Shown here piece after piece: positions 19,206-28,332 of a stretch of 64,000 nt of DNA. The notes beneath the pieces are model-generated. The model was given only the letters and a program-made list of their open reading frames with translations. It ran no database searches and was not told the DNA's origin. Each line of letters opens with the position of its first letter. Position 1 is the first letter of the stretch. Source of the DNA: Flavobacterium gawalongense (GTDB taxonomy: Bacteria; Bacteroidota; Bacteroidia; Flavobacteriales; Flavobacteriaceae). A program made the translations under genes and the position numbers. The stretch spans positions 1 to 64,000 of the forward strand of contig NZ_VJZP01000006.1 of the NCBI RefSeq assembly GCF_007097265.1, written 5' to 3'.

Positions 19206-19994
19206 ATGCTTCACCCCAATAGATTTTCAGGAAAAGTGGCCCTTGTTACCGGTGCTGCTCAAGGAATAGGAAAAACGGTTGCACTTCAACTTTTACAGGA
19301 AGCTGGTTCAGTTGTAATGGTCGATCGTTCTCCAATAGTAAATGAAATAGCTTCACAATTGAGTGAAGACCACAAAAATAAAGCACTTCCAGTTGTTGCT
19401 GATTTGGAACAATTTTCAGGCTTTCAGTCGGTAGTAGAACAAGCCGTTGCAAAGTTTGGCAGAATAGACATCTTGATTAACAACGTGGGAGGAACAATTT
19501 GGATGAAACCTTTTGCAACCTACGAAGAAGATCAAATAGAAAAAGAAATTCGCCGTTCCCTTTTCCCAACGCTTTGGGGCTGTCGTGCAGTTCTTCCGGT
19601 AATGTTGGATCAAAAAGGAGGGGTCATTGTAAATGTTTCCTCGGTTGCAACCAGAGGAATTAATCGTGTTCCTTATGCTGCTGCAAAAGGAGGTGTAAAT
19701 GCCCTTACGGCTGCTATGGCTTTCGAATATGCTGAAAAAAATATTCGTGTGAATGCTGTTGCACCAGGTGGAACCGAAGCTCCGGAACGCTTGATTCCCC
19801 GTAATGAAACTCCTGATTCGGAACAGGAAAAAATATGGAGACAAGAAGTGGCGGATCAAACCACCGAATCGAGTTTAATGAAACGCTACGGAACCATTGA
19901 AGAGCAAACTTCAGCCATACTTTTTCTGGCATCCGATGAAGCTTCCTATATCACAGGAGTTACAATTCCGGTTGCGGGCGGTGATTTGGGTTAA
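19206..19994 (+). CDS. benD: Benzoate cis-diol dehydrogenase (SDR)
   Basis: 262-residue short-chain dehydrogenase. The NAD-binding motif is TGAAQGIGK near residues 16-24, with NNVGG around 92-96 and the catalytic YAAAK near 158-162. The APGGTEAPERL segment is characteristic of BenD/XylL. It oxidises and decarboxylates the dihydrodiol carboxylate to catechol. It follows benC by 17 bp. Confidence 0.93.
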   Translation: MLHPNRFSGKVALVTGAAQGIGKTVALQLLQEAGSVVMVDRSPIVNEIASQLSEDHKNKALPVVADLEQFSGFQSVVEQAVAKFGRIDILINNVGGTIWMKPFATYEEDQIEKEIRRSLFPTLWGCRAVLPVMLDQKGGVIVNVSSVATRGINRVPYAAAKGGVNALTAAMAFEYAEKNIRVNAVAPGGTEAPERLIPRNETPDSEQEKIWRQEVADQTTESSLMKRYGTIEEQTSAILFLASDEASYITGVTIPVAGGDLG

Positions 19995-20009
19995 TATAAA
20001 AATGAAATA

Positions 20010-20789
20010 ATGTCAAAAATAAAAATGCGGAACACAACACTGAATTACTTGTTTGATGATTTCAAGAAGGAGCAAACATTGGTTTTTTCTAATTCATTAG
20101 GAACTGATTTGACGATGTGGGACAAACAAATAGAACTACTTGGACAGGAATTTAATATGCTGCGGTATGATACTCGCGGTCATGGAAAAAGCGAAGCTAC
20201 CGAAGGGGAATATTCTATTGAAATGCTGGGGAACGATGTATTGGATTTATTGAATTATCTGAAGATTGAAAAAGTAAATTTCTGCGGATTATCCATTGGC
20301 GGATTGACCGGACAATGGTTGGGAATTCATGCGCCGGAACGGTTGAACAAACTGATACTTTGTAATACTGCCGTAAAAATTGGAAACAATGAAGGCTGGA
20401 ATACCCGAATAGAAACGGTTCAAAAAAATGGTTTGGACAGTATCGTTTCAGGAACGCAAGAACGCTGGTTCACACCTGAATTTGTAATCGAAAATAAAGC
20501 TGAGGTTGATTCGGTTTTATCAACGTTTGTACAAACCCCATTAGAAGGATATATTTCTTGTTGTGCCGCCGTTCGGGATGCTGATTTTACAAATGAAGTT
20601 TCAAAAATTTCGGTGCCAACTTTAATCATTTCAGGTACAGAAGATTTGGTAACAACCGTAAAAGATGGTGATTTTCTAATGGAAAAAATTCCAAATTCGA
20701 TTTTGGCTGCCTTAAAAACGGCTCATATTTCAAATATTGAAAAGGCTGATGATTTTACAAAACTACTTATTGAATTTATTAAAAATTAA
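20010..20789 (+). CDS. pcaD: 3-oxoadipate enol-lactonase
   Basis: 259-residue alpha/beta hydrolase. The nucleophile elbow is GLSIGG near residues 93-98, preceded by the conserved YDTRGHGKS and followed by WLGIHAPERL. The acid is expected in ISGTEDLVT, and the His at TAHISNIE near 240. It opens the enol-lactone to 3-oxoadipate. It is 15 bp after benD and 3 bp before the CoA-transferase. Confidence 0.92.
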   Translation: MSKIKMRNTTLNYLFDDFKKEQTLVFSNSLGTDLTMWDKQIELLGQEFNMLRYDTRGHGKSEATEGEYSIEMLGNDVLDLLNYLKIEKVNFCGLSIGGLTGQWLGIHAPERLNKLILCNTAVKIGNNEGWNTRIETVQKNGLDSIVSGTQERWFTPEFVIENKAEVDSVLSTFVQTPLEGYISCCAAVRDADFTNEVSKISVPTLIISGTEDLVTTVKDGDFLMEKIPNSILAALKTAHISNIEKADDFTKLLIEFIKN

Positions 20790-20792
20790 ATT

Positions 20793-22139
20793 ATGAAAAC
20801 AGTTCCACAAATAACAACCGAACAAGCCGCAGCATTCGTAAAAGATGGCGATACCTTATTGCAAGGTGGTTTTGGGATGACGGGAAATCCAGTCCATTTA
20901 ATGGATGCTTTATCGAAAACTGAAACTAGAAACATCACTTTCATTGGAAACAATGTAGGCGAAGCGGGAATTGGGGGCGGACGTTTGTTGCGAAACGGAC
21001 AATTAAAAAAAATGATTGGTTCTTTTTTTACCAGTAATCCCGAAGCGGTGAAAGCTGCTCAGGATGGAATTGTTGAATATGAATTGATACCGCAAGGAAC
21101 TTTGGCGGAAGCCTTAAGAGCCGGAGGGGCAGGAATAGGAGGTTTTTATACGCCAACCGCAGCCGGAACGCCTATTGCGGAAGGGAAAGAGACTAAAATA
21201 ATTGATGGTGTGGAACAGGTTTTTGTGAAAGGAATTCGTGGAAACGTTGCTTTTATCAGAGCGTGGAAAGCGGATACGGCAGGAAATTTAATCTATCGTA
21301 TGACAGAGCAAAATTTCAATCGGGCAATGGCAACAGCAGCTGATTTGGTTGTGGCTGAGGTGGAAGAAATTGTGCCGGAAGGCACTTTAGATCCAAATTA
21401 CATTCACACACCGGGATGTTACATCGATTACTTGGTTCAGGCGACACTTACTTTGGAAGATTTGGGTTCATCGGCATCAGTGAGTAAAGGAAAAAAAGTG
21501 AGTGAAGACCGTATGAATATGGCCAAACGCGCGTTACAGGAATTGCAAAAAGGAGATGTAGTCAATTTGGGAATCGGAATTCCAACCTTAGTAGCTGATT
21601 TAATTACACTAAAACACGGTGTTATTTTACACACTGAAAACGGAATGTTAGGCGTTGGTCCAGAACCTGTAGACGGCGGAGGGGCAATGAATTATCCTGT
21701 TAACGCGGGAAAAATTCCAGTTACGGCAGTACCAGGAAGTAGTTATTTTGACAGTGCCGAATCTTTTGCAATGATACGTGGGAAACATGTTGATATTGCT
21801 GTAATGGGCGGTTTAGAAGTGGATGAGCATGCAAATCTGGCAAATTGGGCCGTTCCGGGGCAACCTTTATTGGGAGTTGGCGGAGCAATGGATTTGGCCT
21901 CAGGTGCAAAAACGCTGATTATCACGATGAATCACAACAACCGAGATGGAAGTTCTAAAATTGTACCCACTTGTACATTGCCATTAACAACTTTGAATTC
22001 GGTAGATATGGTGATTACAGAGTTGGCTGTTTTCAAATATATTGATAACAAACTCACTTTAATAGAATTAATGCCTGGAGCAACATTAGAAGAAGTTCGA
22101 GAAAAAACAGAAGCAAAATTTGTGGAACAATTAGCATAA
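20793..22139 (+). CDS. pcaIJ: 3-oxoadipate CoA-transferase, fused A and B subunits
   Basis: 448 residues containing both family I CoA-transferase halves in one chain. The A part (about 1-225) has GGFGMTGNP and the [10 protein letters not shown] signature. A linker near 226-240 leads to the B part (about 241-448) with [12 protein letters not shown], and the catalytic glutamate is E282 in [11 protein letters not shown]. It transfers CoA from succinyl-CoA to 3-oxoadipate. Most bacterial PcaI and PcaJ are separate proteins, so the fusion is notable. The 3-oxoadipate assignment rests on the operon; acetoacetate transferases look similar. Confidence 0.9.
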   Translation: MKTVPQITTEQAAAFVKDGDTLLQGGFGMTGNPVHLMDALSKTETRNITFIGNNVGEAGIGGGRLLRNGQLKKMIGSFFTSNPEAVKAAQDGIVEYELIPQGTLAEALRAGGAGIGGFYTPTAAGTPIAEGKETKIIDGVEQVFVKGIRGNVAFIRAWKADTAGNLIYRMTEQNFNRAMATAADLVVAEVEEIVPEGTLDPNYIHTPGCYIDYLVQATLTLEDLGSSASVSKGKKVSEDRMNMAKRALQELQKGDVVNLGIGIPTLVADLITLKHGVILHTENGMLGVGPEPVDGGGAMNYPVNAGKIPVTAVPGSSYFDSAESFAMIRGKHVDIAVMGGLEVDEHANLANWAVPGQPLLGVGGAMDLASGAKTLIITMNHNNRDGSSKIVPTCTLPLTTLNSVDMVITELAVFKYIDNKLTLIELMPGATLEEVREKTEAKFVEQLA

Positions 22140-22201
22140 AAAGCGGGATAGAATTGGATTACCTTTAGTTTTTCAATTCTAATGAATCTAATAATAATCG
22201 A

Positions 22202-22726
22202 ATGGTAAACAAATTAATACGATACAGTATCGGATCTGATTTAATTATTTATGGATTCAAATGCATCATTGGGTTTTTAATCGGTTATCAATTGTATCTG
22301 AGCTTTCCTCAATATGAACTGTATTGGACGATGCTTTCTATTATTTTGGTTATATCGCCCGAAGCAAAAGATGCGCGTCGTTTATCGATTGAACGGTTTA
22401 AATCGAACCTAATTGGTTCCGGAATTGGATTGTTTTGTTATTTTATTCATGCCCCAAATGTCTATATGCTATTGTTGGGTATTATACTTTCAATAGCCAC
22501 TTGTTATTTTTTTAATCTAATGAATGTGGCGCGAACCGCAATTGTAGCACTCATAATTGTATTAATTCATGAACAGACACAAATGTCATGGATAGGAGCT
22601 GTGGAACGGTTTATATCGGTTACTACCGGATGTTTCATTGGATTGTCGATAACCATTATTACATCGGCAGTAATTAATTATTGGAGAAAAAAAAGCAAAC
22701 CTTCCGCAAGAAGAATTATAATTTAA
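22202..22726 (+). CDS. Small FUSC-like membrane protein (aromatic acid exporter family)
   Basis: 174 residues with about five hydrophobic segments (around 12-32, 40-55, 72-88, 90-106, 112-128, 136-160). This resembles the N-terminal membrane half of FUSC/aromatic acid exporter (AaeB-like) proteins, without the large cytoplasmic domain. It is embedded between pcaIJ (62 bp) and pcaF (11 bp). That position suggests a link to aromatic acid tolerance or overflow; this is an inference, and transport has not been shown for such short members. Confidence 0.6.
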   Translation: MVNKLIRYSIGSDLIIYGFKCIIGFLIGYQLYLSFPQYELYWTMLSIILVISPEAKDARRLSIERFKSNLIGSGIGLFCYFIHAPNVYMLLLGIILSIATCYFFNLMNVARTAIVALIIVLIHEQTQMSWIGAVERFISVTTGCFIGLSITIITSAVINYWRKKSKPSARRIII

Positions 22727-22737
22727 AAGTAATAAAA

Positions 22738-23946
22738 ATGAGTACGGAAGCGTATATAATTGATGGAATCAGAACGCCAATAGGAAGTTTTGGCGGAACA
22801 CTTTCTGCTGTCAGAGCAGATGATTTGGCGGCAATTGTCATTGCAGCATTAGTAAACAGAAATCCAAATATTCCACCCGATGCGATTGATGATGTCATTT
22901 TAGGGTGTCACAATCAAGCAGGAGAAGACAATCGTAATGTGGCTCGAATGGCGTCATTGCTGGCGGGATTACCAGTTACAGTTCCAGGAGAAACGGTTAA
23001 TAGATTATGTGCATCAGGAATGTCTGCAATTATTGGAGCTTCAAGAGCAATTAAAGCTGGGGATGGCGATATTTTTATTGCCGGTGGAGTAGAGCATATG
23101 ACACATGGTCCATTGGTGATTTCAAAATCATCAAAAGCGTATGGAACCGATTCTAAAATGGAAGATTCCAGTTTTGGATGGCGTTTTGTAAATCCAAAAA
23201 TGAAACAAATGTATGGCGTAGATCCTATGGGAATTACCGCCGAAAATTTAGTGGATTTGTACGATATCAGTCGGGAAGACCAAGATTTTTTCGCTTACAA
23301 TTCACAAATGAAGGCGACCAAAGCGCAAGAAAATGGTGTATTAGCGCAAGAAATTATACCGGTTAGCATTCCGCAGCGAAAAGGCGAACCAATTGTTTTT
23401 TCTGAAGATGAGTTCGTTAGAGCCAATACAACTATAGAAACATTGGCTAAATTAAAACCGGTCTTCAAAGCAGATGGAACGGTTACTGCAGGAAATGCTT
23501 CGGGATTGAATGACGGTGCTGCAGCTACTTTTATTGCTTCTGAAAAGGCGGTAAAAAAATACAATTTAAAACCGTTAGCCCGAATCGTAAGTTCGGCCGT
23601 TGTAGGTGTTGAGCCTCGAATTATGGGAATTGGTCCCGTTACGGCAACGCAAAAAGCATTGGCGAAAGCCGGATTAACATTGAATGATATCGACATTATT
23701 GAATTGAACGAAGCCTTTGCAGCACAAGGACTTGCCTGTACAAGAGCTATGGGACTTCAAGACAATGATTCGAGAATTAATGTGAACGGAGGAGCAATTG
23801 CTTTGGGACATCCACTGGGAATGTCAGGAACCAGAATAGTTTACAGCGCTGCTTTATCATTGCAACGTTTACAAAAACGATATGCTTTAGCAACCATGTG
23901 TATTGGTGTTGGACAAGGGTATGCGGTAATCATTGAAAGAGTTTAA
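22738..23946 (+). CDS. pcaF: 3-oxoadipyl-CoA thiolase
   Basis: 402 residues from the ATG at 22738 (MSTEAYIIDGIRTPIG). An upstream in-frame ATG at 22681 overlaps the FUSC gene and is less likely. Acyl-accepting C91 is in RLCASGMSA. The NGGAIALGHPLGMSG histidine motif lies near 348-362 and the second cysteine in TMCIGVGQG near the C-terminus. It cleaves 3-oxoadipyl-CoA to succinyl-CoA and acetyl-CoA, finishing the pathway. Confidence 0.94.
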   Translation: MSTEAYIIDGIRTPIGSFGGTLSAVRADDLAAIVIAALVNRNPNIPPDAIDDVILGCHNQAGEDNRNVARMASLLAGLPVTVPGETVNRLCASGMSAIIGASRAIKAGDGDIFIAGGVEHMTHGPLVISKSSKAYGTDSKMEDSSFGWRFVNPKMKQMYGVDPMGITAENLVDLYDISREDQDFFAYNSQMKATKAQENGVLAQEIIPVSIPQRKGEPIVFSEDEFVRANTTIETLAKLKPVFKADGTVTAGNASGLNDGAAATFIASEKAVKKYNLKPLARIVSSAVVGVEPRIMGIGPVTATQKALAKAGLTLNDIDIIELNEAFAAQGLACTRAMGLQDNDSRINVNGGAIALGHPLGMSGTRIVYSAALSLQRLQKRYALATMCIGVGQGYAVIIERV

Positions 23947-23980
23947 ATTATAAAACGCTCGCAATCTAAATAATTTCCAG

Positions 23981-24520
23981 ATGAGCAAAAAAAAGGATAT
24001 ACTTGACGCTGCTCTCAAACTGTTTACAGAAAATGGGGAGCGAGCCACATCTACAAAATCGATAGCTTCTGAGGCGGAAACTTCAGAGGCTTTGATTTTC
24101 AGGCATTTTGGTACCAAAGAAAAATTACTGGAGGAGATTATTAGACATGGCTATCAAGAAGCGGCAAAAATAATTTGCAATTATTTGAATGACGAAAACG
24201 GATTGCAATACATTTTGAAAATTGTTGAGGTTCCCCGAATTTTGGTAGATTCTCATCCCAATTTTTGGAAAATGCAACATAAAATCATTGCGTTAAATTC
24301 TCTTTCTCAAAAATACCACGATATTTTCATGAAGCCTTGTTACGAAAAACTAACAGTAGCTTTTTCGAAATTGCAGTATGAAAATCCAACTTTGGAAGCC
24401 GAATTGCTACTGATTTATATCGATGGAATGTGGAAACATTTTGCATCGCAACAATTGGATTCCAAAACCGAAAGTGCCCTCACGAAATTATTACAGCAGA
24501 AATATAAAGATGTAAATTAA
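23981..24520 (+). CDS. TetR-family transcriptional repressor, last gene of the operon
   Basis: 179 residues. The N-terminal TetR HTH (about 1-50) has ILDAALKLFTENGERATSTK and the recognition helix region SEALIFRHFGTKEKLLEEI. The C-terminal ligand domain is divergent, as usual. It is 34 bp after pcaF on the same strand. The palindrome at 13683-13723 before catB is of TetR type, so the protein probably represses the whole operon, including its own gene, and is released by a pathway metabolite or acyl-CoA. The ligand is unknown. Confidence 0.88.
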   Translation: MSKKKDILDAALKLFTENGERATSTKSIASEAETSEALIFRHFGTKEKLLEEIIRHGYQEAAKIICNYLNDENGLQYILKIVEVPRILVDSHPNFWKMQHKIIALNSLSQKYHDIFMKPCYEKLTVAFSKLQYENPTLEAELLLIYIDGMWKHFASQQLDSKTESALTKLLQQKYKDVN

Positions 24521-24906
24521 GGTAAAAAACAAAAAAACTACATAGACAATAAATTAAGTTTTATCGTCTGGAAGTAATTGTTGATCCACCAGAAGCTACT
24601 AACACAAAAAGTACAGCCAATTCTATATCATCCAATGTTCTAACAGCCTACTAGATTGAATCTGAACTGAGTGGTCAATATCTCCGGAATTTACAATGTA
24701 CGATGTGTATTGGTATAGGAATGAGTTATGCGGTGGTTATTAAGAACACAACATTTAGCATTTAGACTATTTTTTAAATAAAAAATTATAAAAAGAGTAG
24801 TTCCAAAGAATTAAGAACTATCGTTTTAGTTTACCGTGCTATCCACAGGCAATATAGATAATAATGATATCAACAGGACTAATTATGAAAAATAAACTAA
24901 ATTTCT
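24521..24906. other. Gene-free stretch between tetR and pckA
   Basis: 386 bp. It holds a thiolase C-terminal remnant (24673-24765, listed separately). I recognise nothing else. Confidence 0.6.
24673..24765 (+). pseudogene. Thiolase C-terminal remnant
   Basis: The frame ending at TAG 24763-24765 reads ELSGQYLRNLQ and then CTMCIGIGMSYAVVIKN. The second half matches the C-terminal active-site segment of thiolases (compare TMCIGVGQGYAVI in pcaF upstream). It differs enough from pcaF to be an older paralog rather than a fresh duplication. Confidence 0.65.
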
Positions 24907-26547
24907 ATGAAGAATAACAATCAAATTAAGAAGTCGATTTCATTAGAAAAATATGGGATTAAAAATGTACACGAAATTATTCATAATCCTTCCTACGAGC
25001 AGTTAGCCAATTATGAGTTAGATCCTAATTTAATAGGTTATGAAAAAGGACAAATTTCTCAACTCGATGCCGTGAATGTTATGACTGGGGTTTTTACGGG
25101 TAGATCGCCAAAAGACAAATATATTGTTAAAGATAACATTACTGAAAATACTATTTGGTGGACTTCTGAAAAAGCACCGAATGACAACAAGCCAATTACA
25201 CAAAATACTTGGAATGCATTAAAAAAAACTACAATTAATCAATTATCCGGTAAAAAAATATATATAGTTGATGCTTTTTGTGGAGCCAATGAAAATACAC
25301 GTTTAAAGGTACGCTTTATTATGGAAGTTGCTTGGCAAGCTCATTTTGTGACTAACATGTTTATTCGTCCTACGAAAGCAGAATTAGAAAATTTTGGTGA
25401 GCCGGATTTTATTGTAATGAATGGTTCTAAAACTTCATTTAAAGATTATACTAATCACGGATTGAATTCGGAAGTATATGTTGCTTTTAATTTGACTGAA
25501 AAAATGCAATTAATTGGAGGTACTTGGTATGGAGGAGAAATGAAAAAAGGAATGTTCTCCATGATGAACTATTATTTACCATTACAAGGAATTGCATCGA
25601 TGCATTGCTCTGCTAATAAAGGAAAAGAGGGTGATGTTGCTGTTTTCTTTGGATTATCTGGTACAGGAAAAACAACATTATCAACAGATCCGAAACGGGA
25701 ATTAATTGGAGATGATGAACACGGTTGGGATAACGACGGTGTTTTCAATTTTGAAGGTGGATGCTATGCTAAAACTATCGATTTAAGCAAAGAAAATGAG
25801 CCTGATATTTACGATGCTATAAAAAGAGATGCTTTATTGGAAAATGTAACCTTAGATAGTAAAGGGATTATAGATTTTAAAGATGGCTCGGTTACTCAAA
25901 ATACAAGAGTTTCCTATCCAATTAATCATATTCAAAATATTGTAAAACCAGTTTCCAAAGCTGGACATGCTAACAAAGTTATATTTTTAACAGCTGACGC
26001 TTTCGGAGTGATGCCACCAGTTTCAAAACTAACACCAGAGCAAACTAAATATTATTTTCTTTCTGGATTTACTTCAAAATTAGCGGGGACGGAACTTGGA
26101 GTTACGCAACCAGAGCCTACATTTTCAGCTTGTTTTGGAAAAGCATTTTTATCATTGCATCCAACAAAATATGGAGAAGAGCTGGTAAAAAAAATGAAGC
26201 AGCACCATTCCACCGCTTATATGGTAAATACAGGTTGGAATGGAACAGGAAAAAGAATTTCTATTAAAGATACTAGGGCTATTATCGATGCAATTCTTGA
26301 CGGTTCGATCGAAAAAGCAGAAACCAAAATAATTCCAGTTTTCAATTTAGAAGTACCAACGTCTCTAGATAATGTAAAGCTTGATATTTTAGATCCTAGA
26401 AATACTTATGCGAATGTTTCTGAATGGAATAATAAAGCAATTGATTTAGCCTCTCGTTTTATTAAAAACTTTAAACAATACACTGATAATGAAGAAGGTG
26501 TAAGTTTGATAAACGCTGGTCCACAAATTCAAAAAATAGAAATTTAG
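24907..26547 (+). CDS. pckA: Phosphoenolpyruvate carboxykinase (ATP)
   Basis: 546 residues, typical of the ATP-dependent family. The kinase-1a P-loop [10 protein letters not shown] starts near residue 249, with DDEHGW (kinase-2 region) about 20 residues later. The N-terminal [13 protein letters not shown] and the [14 protein letters not shown] signatures are present. It makes PEP from oxaloacetate. Next to an operon that feeds succinyl-CoA and acetyl-CoA into the TCA cycle, it supplies the gluconeogenic exit. A malic enzyme remnant follows. Confidence 0.96.
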   Translation: MKNNNQIKKSISLEKYGIKNVHEIIHNPSYEQLANYELDPNLIGYEKGQISQLDAVNVMTGVFTGRSPKDKYIVKDNITENTIWWTSEKAPNDNKPITQNTWNALKKTTINQLSGKKIYIVDAFCGANENTRLKVRFIMEVAWQAHFVTNMFIRPTKAELENFGEPDFIVMNGSKTSFKDYTNHGLNSEVYVAFNLTEKMQLIGGTWYGGEMKKGMFSMMNYYLPLQGIASMHCSANKGKEGDVAVFFGLSGTGKTTLSTDPKRELIGDDEHGWDNDGVFNFEGGCYAKTIDLSKENEPDIYDAIKRDALLENVTLDSKGIIDFKDGSVTQNTRVSYPINHIQNIVKPVSKAGHANKVIFLTADAFGVMPPVSKLTPEQTKYYFLSGFTSKLAGTELGVTQPEPTFSACFGKAFLSLHPTKYGEELVKKMKQHHSTAYMVNTGWNGTGKRISIKDTRAIIDAILDGSIEKAETKIIPVFNLEVPTSLDNVKLDILDPRNTYANVSEWNNKAIDLASRFIKNFKQYTDNEEGVSLINAGPQIQKIEI

Positions 26548-26593
26548 ATTTTTGATAAAAAAAAGCATATAAATCTATAAAAAAAATATTATT

Positions 26594-26778
26594 ATGAGTA
26601 AAGAAAATTAAGAAGTGAAGCTTTGGCTTACCATGCCTAACTGCAACCCGGAAAGATAAAAATCGGATCAACAAAACCGTATGTAGCCCAACGTGATTTG
26701 GGACTAGCCTATTCTCCTGGAGTGTCTGAGCCTTGTTTGGCGATACATGAAAATAAGGTGATTTTTAATAGACACTGA
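26594..26778 (+). pseudogene. maeB: Malic enzyme remnant (N-terminus), frameshifted and with a stop
   Basis: An ATG at 26594 reads MSKEN then TAA. In the next frame RSEALAYHA, a stop, then PGKIKIGSTKPYVAQRDLGL and AYSPGVSEPCLAIHEN follow, the N-terminus of bacterial NADP malic enzymes. At least one frameshift and one nonsense change are present, and the match ends after about 60 codons at TGA 26776-26778. The intact protein would be about 760 residues. It follows pckA by 46 bp. Confidence 0.8.
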
Positions 26779-26870
26779 TATACCCAGTATACCATTTCAT
26801 AATGACTACTACGTTAGAGATTGATTGAATAATATTTAATGAATATAGTTATATTATATCTAAAATTAAA

Positions 26871-26905
26871 AGAGGTTGTTATCTTGAACAACCTCTTAAT
26901 TTTCT
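26871..26905 (+). terminator. Terminator hairpin
   Basis: Perfect 10-bp stem AGAGGTTGTT/AACAACCTCT with a 6-nt loop and a T-rich tail. It probably ends the pckA transcript. Confidence 0.75.
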
Positions 26906-27229
26906 ATTGTCAAGATGTTTATTACTAAAAAGTCATGTTCTAAGTGATAAAAAAGGTTTTGGCATGAAATACGTTTTTCTTGTATTTTCTAGTTTGCTCG
27001 ATTCGATACATATTATACGGAATAAAAAAATCAACTTGTTTTTTTTCAGGTAATTAATAATTTTATTCGCACCACAGTTCATATTTTTTTTAGATACAAC
27101 CAATTAAGACATCAAAGACTTAATTACTCAAAAAGACATTCCTTTTTCCAATTCTAAAATCGAGGTGTGAATAAAATCATTAAACACCAGTTTTTGTTGC
27201 CCCAAAAATTAACCAACAGGGAATAACTT

Positions 27230-27421
27230 GAAACTGCTTTAGGAGGAAATATATTATCTTACAACACGATAAGCCCGCAATTCTCATTGCAAGGAAATAC
27301 ACCCGCAGAAACCTTTTCAGGAAAACCCATAGCCATAAATGTTTATAAAATGCATTTTTACGAAAAGAAAACTTTGAGAACATCAGCAAACCAACAAAAT
27401 AGGTGTAACGGTTGTATTTGA
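27230..27421 (+). pseudogene. IS transposase C-terminal remnant (IS3-like integrase core)
   Basis: A 63-codon frame ending in TGA contains YNTISPQFSLQGNTPAETF followed by SGKPIAINVYKMHF and a KTLRTSANQQNRC tail. This is the C-terminal pattern of Flavobacterium-type DDE transposases (Y-N-x-x-P-Q-x-x-L-x-GNTPAE-F). The region before it has no continuing frame, so only the end of the gene survives. Confidence 0.6.
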
Positions 27422-27594
27422 TATTGAAAAAGCAAAAACCCAATACCTGTTTTTCTCCTGTATTGGATTTTTATAGCTTCAAACTATCCATGCTTTATTT
27501 TGATAATATCATAACAGCCTCACTTTTAAATCAATTCCTTAATATGGAACCTTTTATTATAAAAGAATCGTTTTAGGAGTAGTACAGCAAGTTA

Positions 27595-28263
27595 TTAGTG
27601 AGTAATATTTGTTTTTAACCAAAAATTTACGTCATCAAACATTTGTTTATTGACAGTATGGCCCTCATCGTATTGATGGAATTCGGGTTTTATACCCTTT
27701 GTTTGAAGATACGATACGGCATCAGCTGCAAAAGGAAAATGAAGTACCGCATCTTGTCTGCCATGGGAAACGAAAACTTTAAGTTTATCTAAACGTTTTT
27801 CATCCGCAATAAGAGGTTTAACTTCCGGAAGCAGCCTGCCGCTCATTACAGCGATTCCTTTTATTTTTTCAGGTTCAGTAAGAGCCACGCTGTAACTCAT
27901 TATACCTCCCTGGCTGAAGCCCATCAAATAAACCTGTTTATCATCAAAATCAAGTTCATTTTTCAGACTTTCAATAAAATCAAGAATAGTTACTCTGGCA
28001 GCTTCGGCCTGCTGCTCGTTGATCTGGGGGTGTCCACCGGTAAAATTTACCTGAAACCAAGCAAAACTTTCCGGTCCCAGAGTAAGTGGCCCACGTGCTG
28101 ATACTACTAAAAAGTTGTTCGGCAGGTCGTTGGCAAAAGAAAAAAGATTTTGCTCATTTCCACCCACCCCATGTAATAGTAACAGTAAAGGCGGATTTGT
28201 TGTTTTGGTTTTTGGCTGTCTCACAAGGTAATGCAGCGTTGTTTTTTCTTTGCTGGAATTCAT
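27595..28263 (-). CDS. Alpha/beta-hydrolase, phospholipase/carboxylesterase type
   Basis: 222 residues without a signal peptide. The nucleophile is S117 in GFSQGG, the acid is expected in SHGRQDAVLHF, and the histidine in YDEGHTV near 205. The LLLLHGVGGNEQN start is typical of the YpfH/carboxylesterase group. It is the last gene of a minus-strand cluster (AraC, cyclase-like, dioxygenase, hydrolase), 69 bp downstream of the dioxygenase. The substrate is unknown; hydrolysis of a ring-cleavage product or an ester is possible. Confidence 0.85.
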   Translation of the reverse strand: MNSSKEKTTLHYLVRQPKTKTTNPPLLLLLHGVGGNEQNLFSFANDLPNNFLVVSARGPLTLGPESFAWFQVNFTGGHPQINEQQAEAARVTILDFIESLKNELDFDDKQVYLMGFSQGGIMSYSVALTEPEKIKGIAVMSGRLLPEVKPLIADEKRLDKLKVFVSHGRQDAVLHFPFAADAVSYLQTKGIKPEFHQYDEGHTVNKQMFDDVNFWLKTNITH

Positions 28264-28332
28264 AATGGTAAAACTAAAAATTGAAATTAAAATTAGGATG
28301 CTAAAGCATATCCAAAAAATTTTTTTTTATCA

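Larger units (their letters stand above)
26779..27594. other. Gene-free region after pckA/maeB remnant
   Basis: About 815 bp. It contains a terminator (26871-26905), one copy of a short direct repeat (26902-26919) and a transposase remnant (27230-27421). Nothing else is recognisable. Confidence 0.6.

Noticed and set aside
19416..19859. A 147-codon minus-strand open frame inside benD
   Set aside because: The sense strand encodes a complete SDR enzyme with all motifs; the antisense frame is chance.
27180..27443. An 87-codon minus-strand open frame
   Set aside because: It is the antisense of the transposase remnant and has no recognisable features.
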